From Macrosoma leucophasiata (lineage: Eukaryota > Arthropoda > Insecta > Lepidoptera > Hedylidae): 64,000 nt of DNA. The DNA is taken from assembly GCA_036365455.1 (NCBI GenBank), contig JAWQUS010000002.1, positions 868,001-932,000 of the forward strand, given 5' to 3'. Of the stretch, positions 54,760-64,000 are shown piece after piece (positions within the stretch are counted from its first letter, which is position 1; each line of letters begins with the position of its first letter). The notes below the pieces were generated by a model. It saw only the letters and a program-made list of their open reading frames with translations, did not search any database and was not told the origin of the DNA. The translations under genes and the position numbers were made by a program.

Positions 54760-57700
54760 GTAAGTGTACGATTTTATTATTTATTGCAAGAATTACTGAT
54801 ACGAAAGAAAAGTAAGTTAAACATCTTTATTTTTCAGGAATACATGGCTCTCTACATGAGGATGCCGACAAAATTGACTTAGAGAGTATAATGCACAGTG
54901 AACGGAAGACACGGAGCCGAAAAATAAAGGACGGTGATGAAAATGAAATTGAAAAAAAGCGACAATGCTATGTAAGATACCCCGCTGACGAAGAGAAGAA
55001 CAGCACCAATGAAAATGGTGATAAACCGCGCAAAACTCGACGGAATACAGATGCAGTCCAGATTGAGGAGGTGAAACATTCAAGACAGACTCGACAGACT
55101 AAAAAAAATGCCGATGATGGCTTAGAAGCGAAGAATGAGGCTCAAGCCACTAACAAGCGAAAGTCTAAAAAGAAAAAGAATAAAATTTCTCAAGAACAAA
55201 ATGGAGATGTGGAGGTTATTGTTAGAAAAAAGTCTAATAAGAAAAAAAACAAAAAGGGGTCATCCATGAATTTTGAGGTAGTGGAAACTAAACAAAATAG
55301 TTCATTGAATAGAAGCAATGCCTCCTTTGACTCATTTCACAGTGCTGCTGGCAGCCCTGTGCAGGAATATAATGAAGACACTGAAGTAAATACTCAGAAT
55401 CATAATAATTCCAGGAAACTATCTGCTGGCATAAATACAACATATGATAAAGAGCTTAATCCAATGTCCCTGAGTAATACAAAGAAAACAAGAACTAAGT
55501 CATCTGAAAAAATAATTGAAGACACCACTACAGAACCAAAATTAAACAGTACATATGAAAAAGATTCCAATAAACGAAAATCAAGTATGAAGAGTCTGAA
55601 AACACATGTTACTCAAGATTCAGAGATCATTTACAAGGAACAAGATAACATTGATGAATCAGAACTTAATAGCACATATGAAAAAGTTTCCCAAAAACGA
55701 AAATCAATTACAAAAACACTTGATAATCATGATACAAAAGGCTTTACAAATATGTTTGATAATATCAATGAGGACATGAATAACAGTATTAGTAAAGATT
55801 CAATAAAACGAAAATCAGGAAGAAATTCTGTTATTGAAATTGATACAACAGAACCAAAATTAAATGGTACTTATGATAAAGATACCACAGAACTAAAAGA
55901 ATCTCAAGACAAAGATGATCATGACACTAAAAAAACTGGCAGAACACGACAGAGAAAGAATTTAAAAGTAAAACCTGATAATGAATCTCCAATTCTATCA
56001 GATAATGTTGTAACCAGTACACAAAATGAAACCAAAAAAAGGAAAGCTAGCATGTTGGACAAAGACGACGTGGAAATACAAAATAATGAAAATGAAAAAA
56101 AAATTAAAAAAAGAAAGTCCAGCATAATAATTCTAAAAGATGTCACATTTGAAAAAATAAACTCTAGCAAACTTAATACAACTTATGACAAAGACGAGAA
56201 CAATATTTCCAAAAGCAAACTGTCAGATTCCCAAAGCTTGAATAGCACTTATGACAAGTCTAATGACAGTAAGAAACTCAACACAACCTTTGATAACGAA
56301 CCCATACAAAAAATTAATGACAAAGAAAACAAAAATTATACTTTTGACAAAACTCAAGAAAATATTAACACCACTTTTGACAGGAAACAGGAGGATATTA
56401 TTTCTAATGACTCAGCCTCCAAATCCTCCCTTATATCTTCAGACGCAACCAATGAAACATTCGACAAATCCAACGCCCACATAAGCATAACTAGTGACGA
56501 TTCAACCGATCTTGCTAATTTCACACCGGTCCTCATTGAAAGCAGTTTAGATGAATCCAATACTAAATTGAAAGAGAATACTAAATCTCCAACAACCCCA
56601 CTCAAACGTGAAGGTACATTCACGAAGGATGGCCCTGAAGTTATCATGTCACCCAGAAATAAGACTCCGATAAGACGAAAGTCACTACCGTCCCCGGGAT
56701 GCACTCCATTCCCGATATCAAAGAGTTCACAGAAGGACAAGTTACTGAATGTAACAAGGTCTATAGAGAAGAAACGGTCTTCGTTGGTCGAAGCTGTGCC
56801 TCGGGCACCCAAAGTCATGTTCTGTAGTCCGGTGAACAATCCTGCTGTGATCACACAAATGAAGGGCAAAGTTATTAAATCCAACTTAAAAGGATCCAAT
56901 AAGAGTTTTGTGTTTGATGATAATGGTGAGTTCATTATAATAAGTTTTTTCATTAAGCTATGGAATATTGGATTTTTTTGTGTCTATTATGTTTACCTTC
57001 ACGCCTGTAATCCCCGAAGGGGTAGGTAGAGGTAAATGTATGCATTCAAGCATTATATGCAAACACCCACGACTCGCCAGTTACGTTTTGGCCCATGTAA
57101 CAGGTGGCGAAGCTGTTGCCATCTCTGGGCACATTACCAAACTCCGAGGTACTGGGAAACTTCCAGAAAATGGAAAATTCCCAATAGAACCAGAGATAAA
57201 AGATTTTAACCCGTTATCTCTGATAGTCCCTGACCCAGGAATCGAACGAACGAAGTAGTGGCTTACTACCACTACGCTACTGAGGCAGTTAAGTTCACAT
57301 TGATGTTAAGTGATGACTGCAGCCTATAGACACTTACACGAAGACCAAGGTCAAAAGGCAAATGCATTACCACTCCTGAGGCCTAAGGTGTTATGCCCCT
57401 GTGTCAGATATTACAGGGCCGAACATTACCACCTAACCGGAACACAATAGTGCTGCTTGCTGCCAATTAGCGACAAGTAGGTATATAAGGTAATGCGGTG
57501 GTGCCTACGCCCGCGAGCTCCGTCACTAGAGCTCTACCACCAGTAGAAATGAACAGTAGCTAACTTATATGTTGAATAGTTACCTGAGATATTTAACTAT
57601 AATTAAAATACATTATTTAAAAGATCAATTAATTATTATGATATTCACTATCTAAATTCATTAATTCTCCAAAGGAAAAATGAAATATAATATTTTAGCT

Positions 57701-58967
57701 TGAAATTGTATTTTTATGCATGTCTAATTTGTTCACTGTGTTTGCTTTACCCTAGGCCAGCTCTGCTTATATTTATACTTGAACATGTTACAGTGAGCAA
57801 CGAGCGTTCGAGTCGGAAACGATCGTACACGCAGAGCGACGCGGACGAAGCGCGCGGCAAACGCAAGCGGCTCGCCCACGACCTGCAGCACTCCGTCGAC
57901 CGCCTGTCGCGCCCCCGCACACAGAGCGCTGCCGGTAACTACTTACTAATCAAACACCGAATAATTATGAAACATATCTTCTAGTGTTTATCCTTAATTT
58001 TTTAAATCATTGCACTACCTTAAGCTCCTGCGCCTCTTCAAGCACCAGATTTTGGCGGAAACACCCTTAAAGTTGGTGGAAGCCAATCGTGAAAAGAAGA
58101 AGAGGAATATTTTGCTCACTACCAATCATTGCACCTCTTCGACTACTCTATTTGGCCTTACGGCACACCGCGGACACTCCGCCAAAATTCCATACAAACG
58201 CTTCATTTGGTCTCTATTGCACAGACATCAATCAGTGACGTGTATTTACACGTGCACCTGTGTGCGTAGCACGTAGAGAACACCAAACGTCGCCCTTAAG
58301 AGGGGAGTAGGTTAGGTGAGGCGGGGGGGGGGGATTTGGCGGGACGTTGAAGTGTCCATTCTATAAGTAGTATTATTACATATTCTCTGTCTAAGGTTGA
58401 CGGGGAGAGATAACCACTTGGTATTAAGTCCGCCTTTTGTACATTAATATGCAAAAAGCTTAATTTTTTTTATGTCATTAATTTGACAGACAAGGAGACG
58501 GGCCACCTGATGGTAAGTGGTCACCGTCGCTTAAATAAATAATAATTGTTTTTGTAATTTTTGGGGGTAATAATTAAATACTGATGAGTGGCATCCGTAA
58601 GGCACACCGCATTTTGGATGCGTCGCGTGCCTTTTATGGTAAGAATTGAGTTGCTGGTTTAGTCACTATCTTAAGAAAAAAATGCTTTCTGTCCGAGACT
58701 TCCTACATGTCAATTGAATCTTAAAGATCACCGCATTTGTTTCGCCAGCCAAACTCACGGAGCCGTCGACGCCGTCCAAGAAGACCCCGTCCAAGGCCCA
58801 GCCGAGCCTGTCGCGCACCAAGCTGCCGAACTTCGCGGCGCTGCACCAGAAGCGGTTCGACAAGATGGAGTCCCTCGACGAGTGTCAGACGAGGAAGGCG
58901 AAGCGCGCGCGTCAACTGCTCACACCCACTGGGAACATCACTGTGCTGGAACGGAGTAGCCCTATAG
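54738..58967 (+). CDS. NuSAP-like lysine-rich mitotic protein, first four exons (3' end not seen)
   Basis: Exons 54738-54759, 54838-56925, 57794-57934 and 58749-58967 join in phase with canonical GT/AG and give 823 residues without a stop. Exon 1 encodes MSTRSGK. The large exon 2 is highly charged and disordered, with about ten N-x-T-[YF]-[DE] repeats (LNSTYEK, LNTTYDK, LNGTYDK, INTTFDR) between residues about 180 and 565, and RKS-type sites (KRKSS, QKRKS, RRKSLPSPG). Exon 4 carries LPNFAALHQKRFDKMESLDE (residues 776-795), which matches the F-x-x-LH-x-x-x-F-x-x-MES-[IL]-D motif of NuSAP, a microtubule- and chromatin-binding spindle protein. The rest of the gene is downstream or absent. Gene structure is sure; the family is likely, not certain. 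Confidence 0.75.
54838..56925 (+). CDS. NuSAP-like gene, exon 2 (repeat region)
   Basis: 2,088 bp, AT-rich, low in hydrophobic residues. Carries the LNSTYDK-type repeats and basic serine sites, then the conserved-looking block APKVMFCSPVNNPAVITQM near residues 661-679. Donor AATG|GTGAGT. The frame left open beyond the donor is intron read-through into a SINE. Confidence 0.9.
57005..57285 (-). mobile_element. SINE-B copy, full length, in intron
   Basis: From GCCTGTAATCCCCGAAGGGG to CTACTGAGGCAGTT. On the minus strand it starts GCCTCAGTAGCGTAGTGGTAG and has a B-box-like GTTCGATTCC, so it is a tRNA-derived SINE. It lies head to tail against the SINE-A at 57288. Confidence 0.85.
57288..57546 (-). 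mobile_element. SINE-A copy in intron
   Basis: From GTTAAGTTCACATTGATG to GCTCTACCACCAGTAG; its A tail is replaced by the neighbouring SINE-B. Confidence 0.85.
57794..57934 (+). CDS. NuSAP-like gene, exon 3
   Basis: Acceptor ATGTTACAG, donor GCCG|GTAACT, 141 bp, phase 1 on both sides. Encodes SNERSSRKRSYTQSDADEAR, then GKRKRLAHDLQHSVDRL, a bipartite nuclear-localisation-like basic stretch. GC-rich compared with exon 2. Confidence 0.85.
58150..58385 (+). repeat. family Q repeat in intron
   Basis: Best kept copy: GCACACCGCGGACACTCC, CATCAATCAGTGACGTGTAT, GTGTGCGTAGCACGTAG and GTGTCCATTCTATAAGTAG, with an expanded G run near 58324. Confidence 0.75.
58396..58530. repeat. two LINE 3'-UTR scraps
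   Basis: 58396-58455 (+) GGTTGACGGGGAGAGATAAC and AAGTCCGCCTTTTGTACATT, and 58487-58530 (-) GGGCCACCTGATGGTAAGTG. Both phrases are 3' ends of LINEs seen elsewhere in the window (62935-63015; 20280-20335). Confidence 0.6.
58749..58967 (+). CDS. NuSAP-like gene, exon 4
   Basis: Acceptor TGTTTCGCCAG, donor ATAG|GTGAGT, 219 bp, phase 1 on both sides. Encodes LTEPSTPSKKTPSKAQPSL, the NuSAP-like motif LPNFAALHQKRFDKMESLDE, then RKAKRARQLLTPTGNITVLE. No following exon could be recognised up to 64000. Confidence 0.88.
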   Translation, partial: PNSRSRRRRPRRPRPRPSRACRAPSCRTSRRCTRSGSTRWSPSTSVRRGRRSARVNCSHPLGTSLCWNGVAL

Positions 58968-59339
58968 GTGAGTTAATCTGTAATTTATGCAAAAACAGTT
59001 GGATACGTATGTAGCTTCACGCCGGGTAGGCAGAGTGTAGAGCGCCAGATCCTGGTCGTCCCGACACACCTCCCGTGCTTGTTCTACACTTGGGTTTAAA
59101 GACATTTATTCTCAAAAAAGACATCAAAGTCACTTACATGAGAATCATAGTTGCTAAGTTATTACAATTCGTCGTCGCATCCAAAAGAATAAGAAAAAAA
59201 AAACCAAAGATAACAGAAATGAACAAGAATGATGTAGTACAGATAAGAATAAAGTACTTGTAGTGAATACACACACATATATATATGCTACCTGGACTCT
59301 AAAACGCATCAATTCACATGTTCACTGAGCACACACCAA
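58968..59339. other. intron or intergenic, no gene seen
   Basis: AT-rich, with an (AC)/(AT) run near 59268-59287. Confidence 0.35.
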
Positions 59340-59520
59340 ACAACAAATCAATATGTATCTGATATGTACTCAGCAAGCCGTTTCTTGAATACGTTAAATG
59401 AGCCAACGTTTTTTATTTCCGAGGTTATTTTATTATAAAATTGAACTCCTTCAAACGTAATCATTGATTTGCCATAGTTTGTTCGAGCTTTTGGTAGAAC
59501 ACTTGCATTCATTCACACTT
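59340..59520 (-). pseudogene. LINE reverse transcriptase C-terminal fragment
   Basis: The minus strand reads YGKSMITFEGVQFYNKIT, then NVGSFNVFKKRLAEYI and a stop, the usual last segment of a non-LTR reverse transcriptase (product cut to fragments). 5' truncated. Confidence 0.65.
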
Positions 59521-59607
59521 TGGTGATAAAGAAAAATCTGACTTCGATCGTAATCTTTAGGCAATCAGTCCAGTCGCTTTACCACGATTTCTCTAAGTAT
59601 GTAATGA

Positions 59608-59795
59608 CTAGCGGCCCGCCCCGGCTTCGCGCGGTTGCAATGTTACCTCTCCTACTCATCTTAGCGTGTTATAGCCTAAAGCCTTCCTCTATCTAACACT
59701 GAAAGAATTTTTCAAATCGAACCAGTAGTTCCTGAGATAAGCGGGTTCAAGCGAACAAACAAACAAACTCTTCAGCTTTATAATATTAGTACAGA
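59608..59795 (-). mobile_element. Helitron-like non-autonomous element
   Basis: Plus strand ACTAGCGGCCCGCCCCGGCT, AGTTCCTGAGATAAGCG and CTCTTCAGCTTTATAATATT. It reads in reverse as a common lepidopteran Helitron with the CTAGT end. Related to 20630-20790. Confidence 0.75.
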
Positions 59796-60186
59796 TGATG
59801 GCAAACATCAACATCTTATTTTGGACAGAATTCGTAATCGCCATGTGTTGCCTATCTCCGTTTTGCCTATGTGCCAGATGTTGCGGGACCACGTATCTTA
59901 TCATAAACTATTGCATCTTTCGGACAACACTTCTTTAAAATTAAGCATAAAGATTTATCAGAAAGATCTAATTTCGGACAAAATTGGAACTCAAGCTACT
60001 GAAGTCACTGCATTGTAAGAAAACAACTGGGGAAGGGGATGATAGGTCGTGAAGTTGCAAATATGCATTAAATTCACACTACGGTTTGAATAATGTAAGA
60101 ACTCCATAGGAACAATTTATTTATTTATCTCATTACATTATTCAAACCTAAAAACTACGGAACACTGTGCGTGGCCCGAGTCGCAC

Positions 60187-60655
60187 TTATAGTCGACCTA
60201 TTACTCGCAAACTTGTAAAGCCAACTTAAGTGTGATATTTTTCCTTTTAATTTCGTTATATGAATTTTCTATTGCCGTAACGTTTGAATTTCTAACAACA
60301 ACCGTTTAGTTGGTAGAGCGGGGGACACTTGACTAACGAAAATTGGCCTTTTAATGCTTAATAAGTCACGAACAGTTAACTAAATCGAAAAATGATATTA
60401 GCACATCCCTAACACTTTTGAAAGACCTGTCCAACGATATCCCACACTATATACAATACGAAAAATATAAAAAAATATCCGCGCGTTACATGCAGGGGCA
60501 CCCTAAAAGTAGGTACCCTAAATATTTTCTTTCACGTTTTAAAAATCTAAAAGTCCCTAGTACCAATAGTTTTTGCGCTAAACCGCGGACAGACAGACAG
60601 ACAGACGGTTATGGCGAAACAATAACGGTTCCTTGTTCACTACGGAACATTAAAA
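60187..60655 (+). mobile_element. family P repeat, unsplit copy
   Basis: GTCGACCTATTACTCGCAAA through CCGCGGACAGACAGACAGAC to CTACGGAACATTAAAAAAAG. It shows what the split copy at 18535-19327 looked like before the SINE insertion. Its left flank (60150-60187) carries the CCGGTCAAGTGC-type end in inverted form. Confidence 0.75.
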
Positions 60656-60916
60656 AAAGATCCGGACGAATTGAGAACCTCCTCTTTTTTTGGAAGTCGG
60701 TTAAAAACGATAAGTACGTAGGTAATCTTAATGTCGTCATTTGGAAGAATTGCCAGCGATATATTTATTGCGGTCATCGTCTTAGCGCTTAGACGTATCT
60801 TATCACCGAATAATCAATATTACACGTTTGTAAATGATAACAAGTCGACCGAAAAACGTGTCCCTTGCACGTGTTGGTAAAAGAATGACGGGAAGTTTAC
60901 ACTTTATTGCACTTTA

Positions 60917-61133
60917 TTTTACTGGTGGTAGAGCTCCAGTGACGGAGCTCGCGGGCGTAGGCACCGCCGCATTACCTAATATACTTGCCGCTAAATGGTA
61001 GTGTTCAGCGCTATCGTGTAACGCATCTGTATTTTGACCTTGGTCTTTGTGTAGGTGTCTATAGGCTGCAGTCATCACTTAACATCAATGTGAACTGCAT
61101 GCTTGTTTACAATTTCCATTACATAAAAAAAAA
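60917..61133 (+). mobile_element. SINE-A copy with central deletion
   Basis: Complete ends (TTTTACTGGTGGTAGAGCTC; TTTCCATTACATAAAAAAAA). About 80 bp including the CCGGTCAGGTGG block is missing after ATCGTG. Confidence 0.85.
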
Positions 61134-61679
61134 CTATCACCATTAAGGTAATTATTCTTATGTTCAATAAAATAAAACTACTTTTATGGATTTATGTCAA
61201 GTATATTTTATTAAAGGAGATGTTGCGAGCTCGGCTCTGGTTCGTCGTACACGTCCTCAAAAAATGGGTAAATTAAAAAAGAATGAAAAAAAAATACAAT
61301 TAATTTATTCAAGAATATATTTTAGAGTTACAACCACATTTAATTCAAACGATTTTATCATTTTCAACTATGTTAAACATGGCGGCGATACAGCCGACAC
61401 TTGGGATCAATCAATTTCGATAGTATTTAGATAATATTACTTTTTTCTCCAAGTACTCTAAAATCAAAATACAATTTAAAAAATGAAAATGACATCCCCC
61501 GCCATATTCGCCATGTTGGTTTTGAGTTGCAATTCTAACTGCAAATAATATTTTGTAACTGCAAACAAAGCTAAATAAGTGAAAATATGCAGTAAAAAAC
61601 GTTTTTATATTGACTTTGCCTGTTTAATGATATTATGTACAATACATGGCGGGAGGTCCATACATTTTTGCAACATCTC
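61134..61679. other. no gene seen
   Basis: AT-rich. The ORF 61186-61434 is lysine-rich without recognisable motifs. Confidence 0.35.
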
Positions 61680-61800
61680 CTTTATTTATGAATTCATGAA
61701 AAATTGGAGAGAGAATTTTGACTTCGGGTAGGAAACGAATCTGTGAACTCGGGATAACCAGTCCAACCACTAAACTACCGAAGCCCATATCCGAGCGTCT
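61680..61800 (-). mobile_element. tRNA-derived SINE fragment
   Basis: Partner of 54060-54180. Minus strand CTTCGGTAGTTTAGTGGTTG and a B-box-like GATTCGTTTCC. Confidence 0.6.
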
Positions 61801-62119
61801 TCTAATGTCGAAATGCCATTTCCAATATTTAGATTTCAGTACTTACGGCTCATTATTTCAGACAGCATACTAGGTATATATTTCATAATTCACTATTTAG
61901 GGCTTAAAAATGTTTATATATATATTTACATAAGTGATGTGTATCTCATCTCTATTTATTTGAAATTTGAATGATTATTATCTACAAATGTTGGTAATGA
62001 TAAAATCAAAATTGACTTCCTGAAATGATTTCGTTCGCCATCATTACCTTACTCATTATACTTGCTGTTGGCAATTCGGTTTCAGCTTCCAAAAATAGAA
62101 ATAAACACAAAACGTAACT
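61801..62119. other. no gene seen
   Basis: AT-rich spacer between two SINEs. Confidence 0.35.
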
Positions 62120-62420
62120 TAACGCCTGTAATCCCCGAGGCAGAGGTAAATGCATGCATTCAAGCATACATGCGAATACCCACGACTCGCCGGTTACGTT
62201 TTGGCCCATGTAACAGGTGGCGAACCTGTTGCCATCTCCGGGCACTTTACCAAACTCCAAGATATTAGGAAACTGCCAGAAAATGGAAAAATCCCAATAG
62301 AACCAGAGATAAAGGATTTTTATAGCGTTATCTCTGAAAGTCCCCTACCCGGGAATCGAACCCAGGACCCCCAGCGTAGTAGTGGTGGCCTGCTACCACT
62401 ACATTACTGAGGCAGTTAAT
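62120..62420 (-). mobile_element. SINE-B copy, full length
   Basis: GCCTGTAATCCCCGAGGCAG to CATTACTGAGGCAGTT. On the minus strand the tRNA-like head has GCCTCAGTAATGTAGTGGTAG and a perfect B box GGTTCGATTCC. Confidence 0.85.
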
Positions 62421-62626
62421 TAATAAACACAACTTTACTCTTATGCATGTATAATATAGACATGCATGCAACATACAATTTCAAGCTAAAAATAATATAC
62501 ATATTTCATTTTGCCTTTGGAGAATGATTGAATTTAGAATTCACTATAATAATAATGACTTGATCTTTTAAATATTGTATTTATCTCGGGTGACTATTCA
62601 ACACATAAGTTAGCTACTGTTAATTT

Positions 62627-62827
62627 CTACTGGTGGTAGAGCTCTAGAGCTCGCGAGTGTAGGCACCACGCCTAACCTAATATACTTCACACCTTAGGGC
62701 TCAGGAGTGGTAACGCATCTGCATTTTGACCTCTGGCCATTGTGTAAGTGGCTATAGGCTGCAGTCATCACTTAACATCAATGTGAACTGCATGCTTGTT
62801 TGCCACATTTATTATACAAAAAAAAAA
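62627..62827 (+). mobile_element. SINE-A copy with deletions
   Basis: Ends kept (TTCTACTGGTGGTAGAGCTC; TTGTTTGCCACATTTATTAT then A run); the middle third is lost. Confidence 0.8.
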
Positions 62828-62934
62828 TAGGTACGTCGTTTTTCAGTAGAACCTTGCTTTAATGCGAATGTAGGTTTGTTTGTTATACTTTCACGCTAAA
62901 ACTATTTAAACTTTGCACCTACATATTTATTTAT

Positions 62935-63015
62935 TTATTCTTTATATGCACGAAGATGGTACATAAAGGCGGACTTAATGCCACTAGGCATTATCTCCCA
63001 GTCAACCTTTGGGTT
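62935..63015 (-). repeat. LINE 3'-UTR fragment
   Basis: ATAAAGGCGGACTTAATGCC and TTATCTCCCAGTCAACCTTT are the reverse of the phrase at 58396-58455. Confidence 0.6.
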
Positions 63016-63409
63016 ATGAAGAGAGCGACATGTAAGTGCAAAACGGGTCTAAATTCAGAAATTATGAGTGGAAAAAATATTAAGAAGACATATATTCTTG
63101 GAGGTAAAGTAACATAGGATATTTGTTTTCTAAAAGTACACGTGGATCATAAGCTAGTATTACATATTTTGTACAAGTAAATCGTTAAAAAAACTATAAA
63201 GTTAAGAGAATTAATTAACTTGGTAGCTTTGTAGGGTAAAATGTTGACTTGAAACTTCTTTATTGTAAAAGTTGTGTATGTAGGTTGTATTAATGTGCTC
63301 GTTAATGTTATGAAACTGAAGCGTGGTGAGATTCTGTACATTGAGATTTATATCACACATACACACCCACACACAAAATATTATTTAATCTGAGATTTAC
63401 TTACCTGAA
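63016..63409. other. no gene seen
   Basis: AT-rich. The minus-strand ORF 63147-63341 is Thr/Ile-rich and may be a LINE remnant, but nothing decisive can be read. Confidence 0.35.
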
Positions 63410-63775
63410 GCGCGCATGGCCCAGCGGCTGGTGTTGATCGTAAGCGATCTACTCTGTTAAGCACTACGGGCGCGGTCGGGTAGTGTGATGGGTGACCTCT
63501 AGTGGCAAATTAAATGTGCGTTTCCGTGCTTCGGAGGGCACGTTAAGCCGTCGGTCCTGGTTGCTATCGATGGATAGCAGTCGTCAAACCTTGTCGGAGG
63601 CCTTATGGGCGGTTTGAAAACATCTGACAGCGGGTTGGCCACTAACCCACCCACCTCCACCAATCCGCCTTGGAGCAGCGTGGTGGAGTAAGCTCCAGGC
63701 CTCCCCCCAAAAAGGGGAGAGACTCGTGCCCAGCAGTGGGACGTACAATGGGTTGCCATTATTATTACCTACCTG
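63410..63775 (+). mobile_element. family D repeat, longest copy
   Basis: Starts GCGCGCATGGCCCAGCGGC, contains GGGCACGTTAAGCCGTCGGT, AGCGGGTTGGCCACTAACCC and CTCGTGCCCAGCAGTGGGAC, and ends in a CATTATTATT tail. The GC-rich head looks tRNA-like but is not foldable as a full tRNA. Probably a SINE or LINE 3' end. Confidence 0.7.
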
Positions 63776-63856
63776 TGTAATACAAACCTATTCACTATTA
63801 TGCGGATATTGTGCGGATCTCGAAACAGCAATCTTCTCATCTTTTTATTATCTAAA

Positions 63857-64000
63857 GAAGGTGGCAAACATGCATGCAGCTCACATATAGACACCCACAC
63901 TAAGACCAAGGTCGAAATACAGATGCGTTACCACTTCTGAGGCCTAAGGTGTTATGCCTCTGTGCCGGAAATTACAGAGCCGTACATTACCACATGACCG
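63857..64000 (-). mobile_element. SINE-A copy, cut by the window edge
   Basis: AAGGTGGCAAACATGCATGC through TTACCACATGACCG; a 20-bp gap removes the GATGTTAAGTGATGACTGC part. Confidence 0.8.

Noticed and set aside
56354..56953. 199-codon minus-strand ORF opposite the NuSAP-like exon
   Set aside because: Shadow ORF of an AT-rich coding exon without stops on the complement; no domain.

Overview
This is nuclear DNA of an insect, most likely a moth or butterfly. Introns are large, the background is AT-rich, and there are many short retroposons, Helitron-like elements with a CTAGT end, RTE-like LINE tails with an (ATG)n end and a mariner. These repeat families are typical of Lepidoptera. There is no sign of bacterial, viral or organellar DNA, and no operon or CRISPR structure.

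Three host protein genes and one tRNA-like gene can be supported. (1) Positions 25745-36802 (+) carry the last six coding exons of the pasilla/Nova splicing regulator (KH2, linker exons, KH3, stop), followed by about 6.5 kb that looks like a very long, transposon-poor 3' UTR (to about 43.3 kb). (2) Positions 50499-52706 (-) carry an intronless 735-residue Wsck-type receptor (signal peptide, WSC domain, FN3, one membrane helix, tyrosine-kinase-like domain). Its kinase domain lacks the catalytic lysine, the HRD aspartate and the DFG aspartate. (3) Positions 54738-58967 (+) carry the first four exons of a lysine-rich NuSAP-like protein with about ten N-x-T-[YF]-[DE] repeats and RKS motifs; its 3' end lies beyond the last exon I can see. 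Genes 2 and 3 are divergent, about 2 kb apart, and a 746-bp element with terminal inverted repeats sits between them. A tRNA-Leu-like gene with the anticodon AAA (28116-28195, -) lies inside a pasilla intron.

The left 25 kb is almost entirely a transposon graveyard. It holds an open Ty3/gypsy-type gag-protease frame running off the left edge with a tRNA-Pro-type primer binding site and LTR, 5'-truncated LINEs, one LINE cut in two by a later insertion, a decayed mariner, MITEs with clear terminal inverted repeats, several hairpin palindromes, and many copies of one poly(A)-tailed SINE (SINE-A here). The stretch 43.3-50.5 kb is also repeat-rich and holds a broken Helitron helicase. From 57 kb to the end, SINEs, LINE tails and Helitron fragments dominate again.

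Family labels used below (SINE-A, SINE-B, SINE-C, family D, P and Q, MITE-M) are local names given because copies within this window match each other; they are not database names. SINE-A plus orientation means the reading that starts near CTGGTGGTAGAGCTC and ends in an A run.
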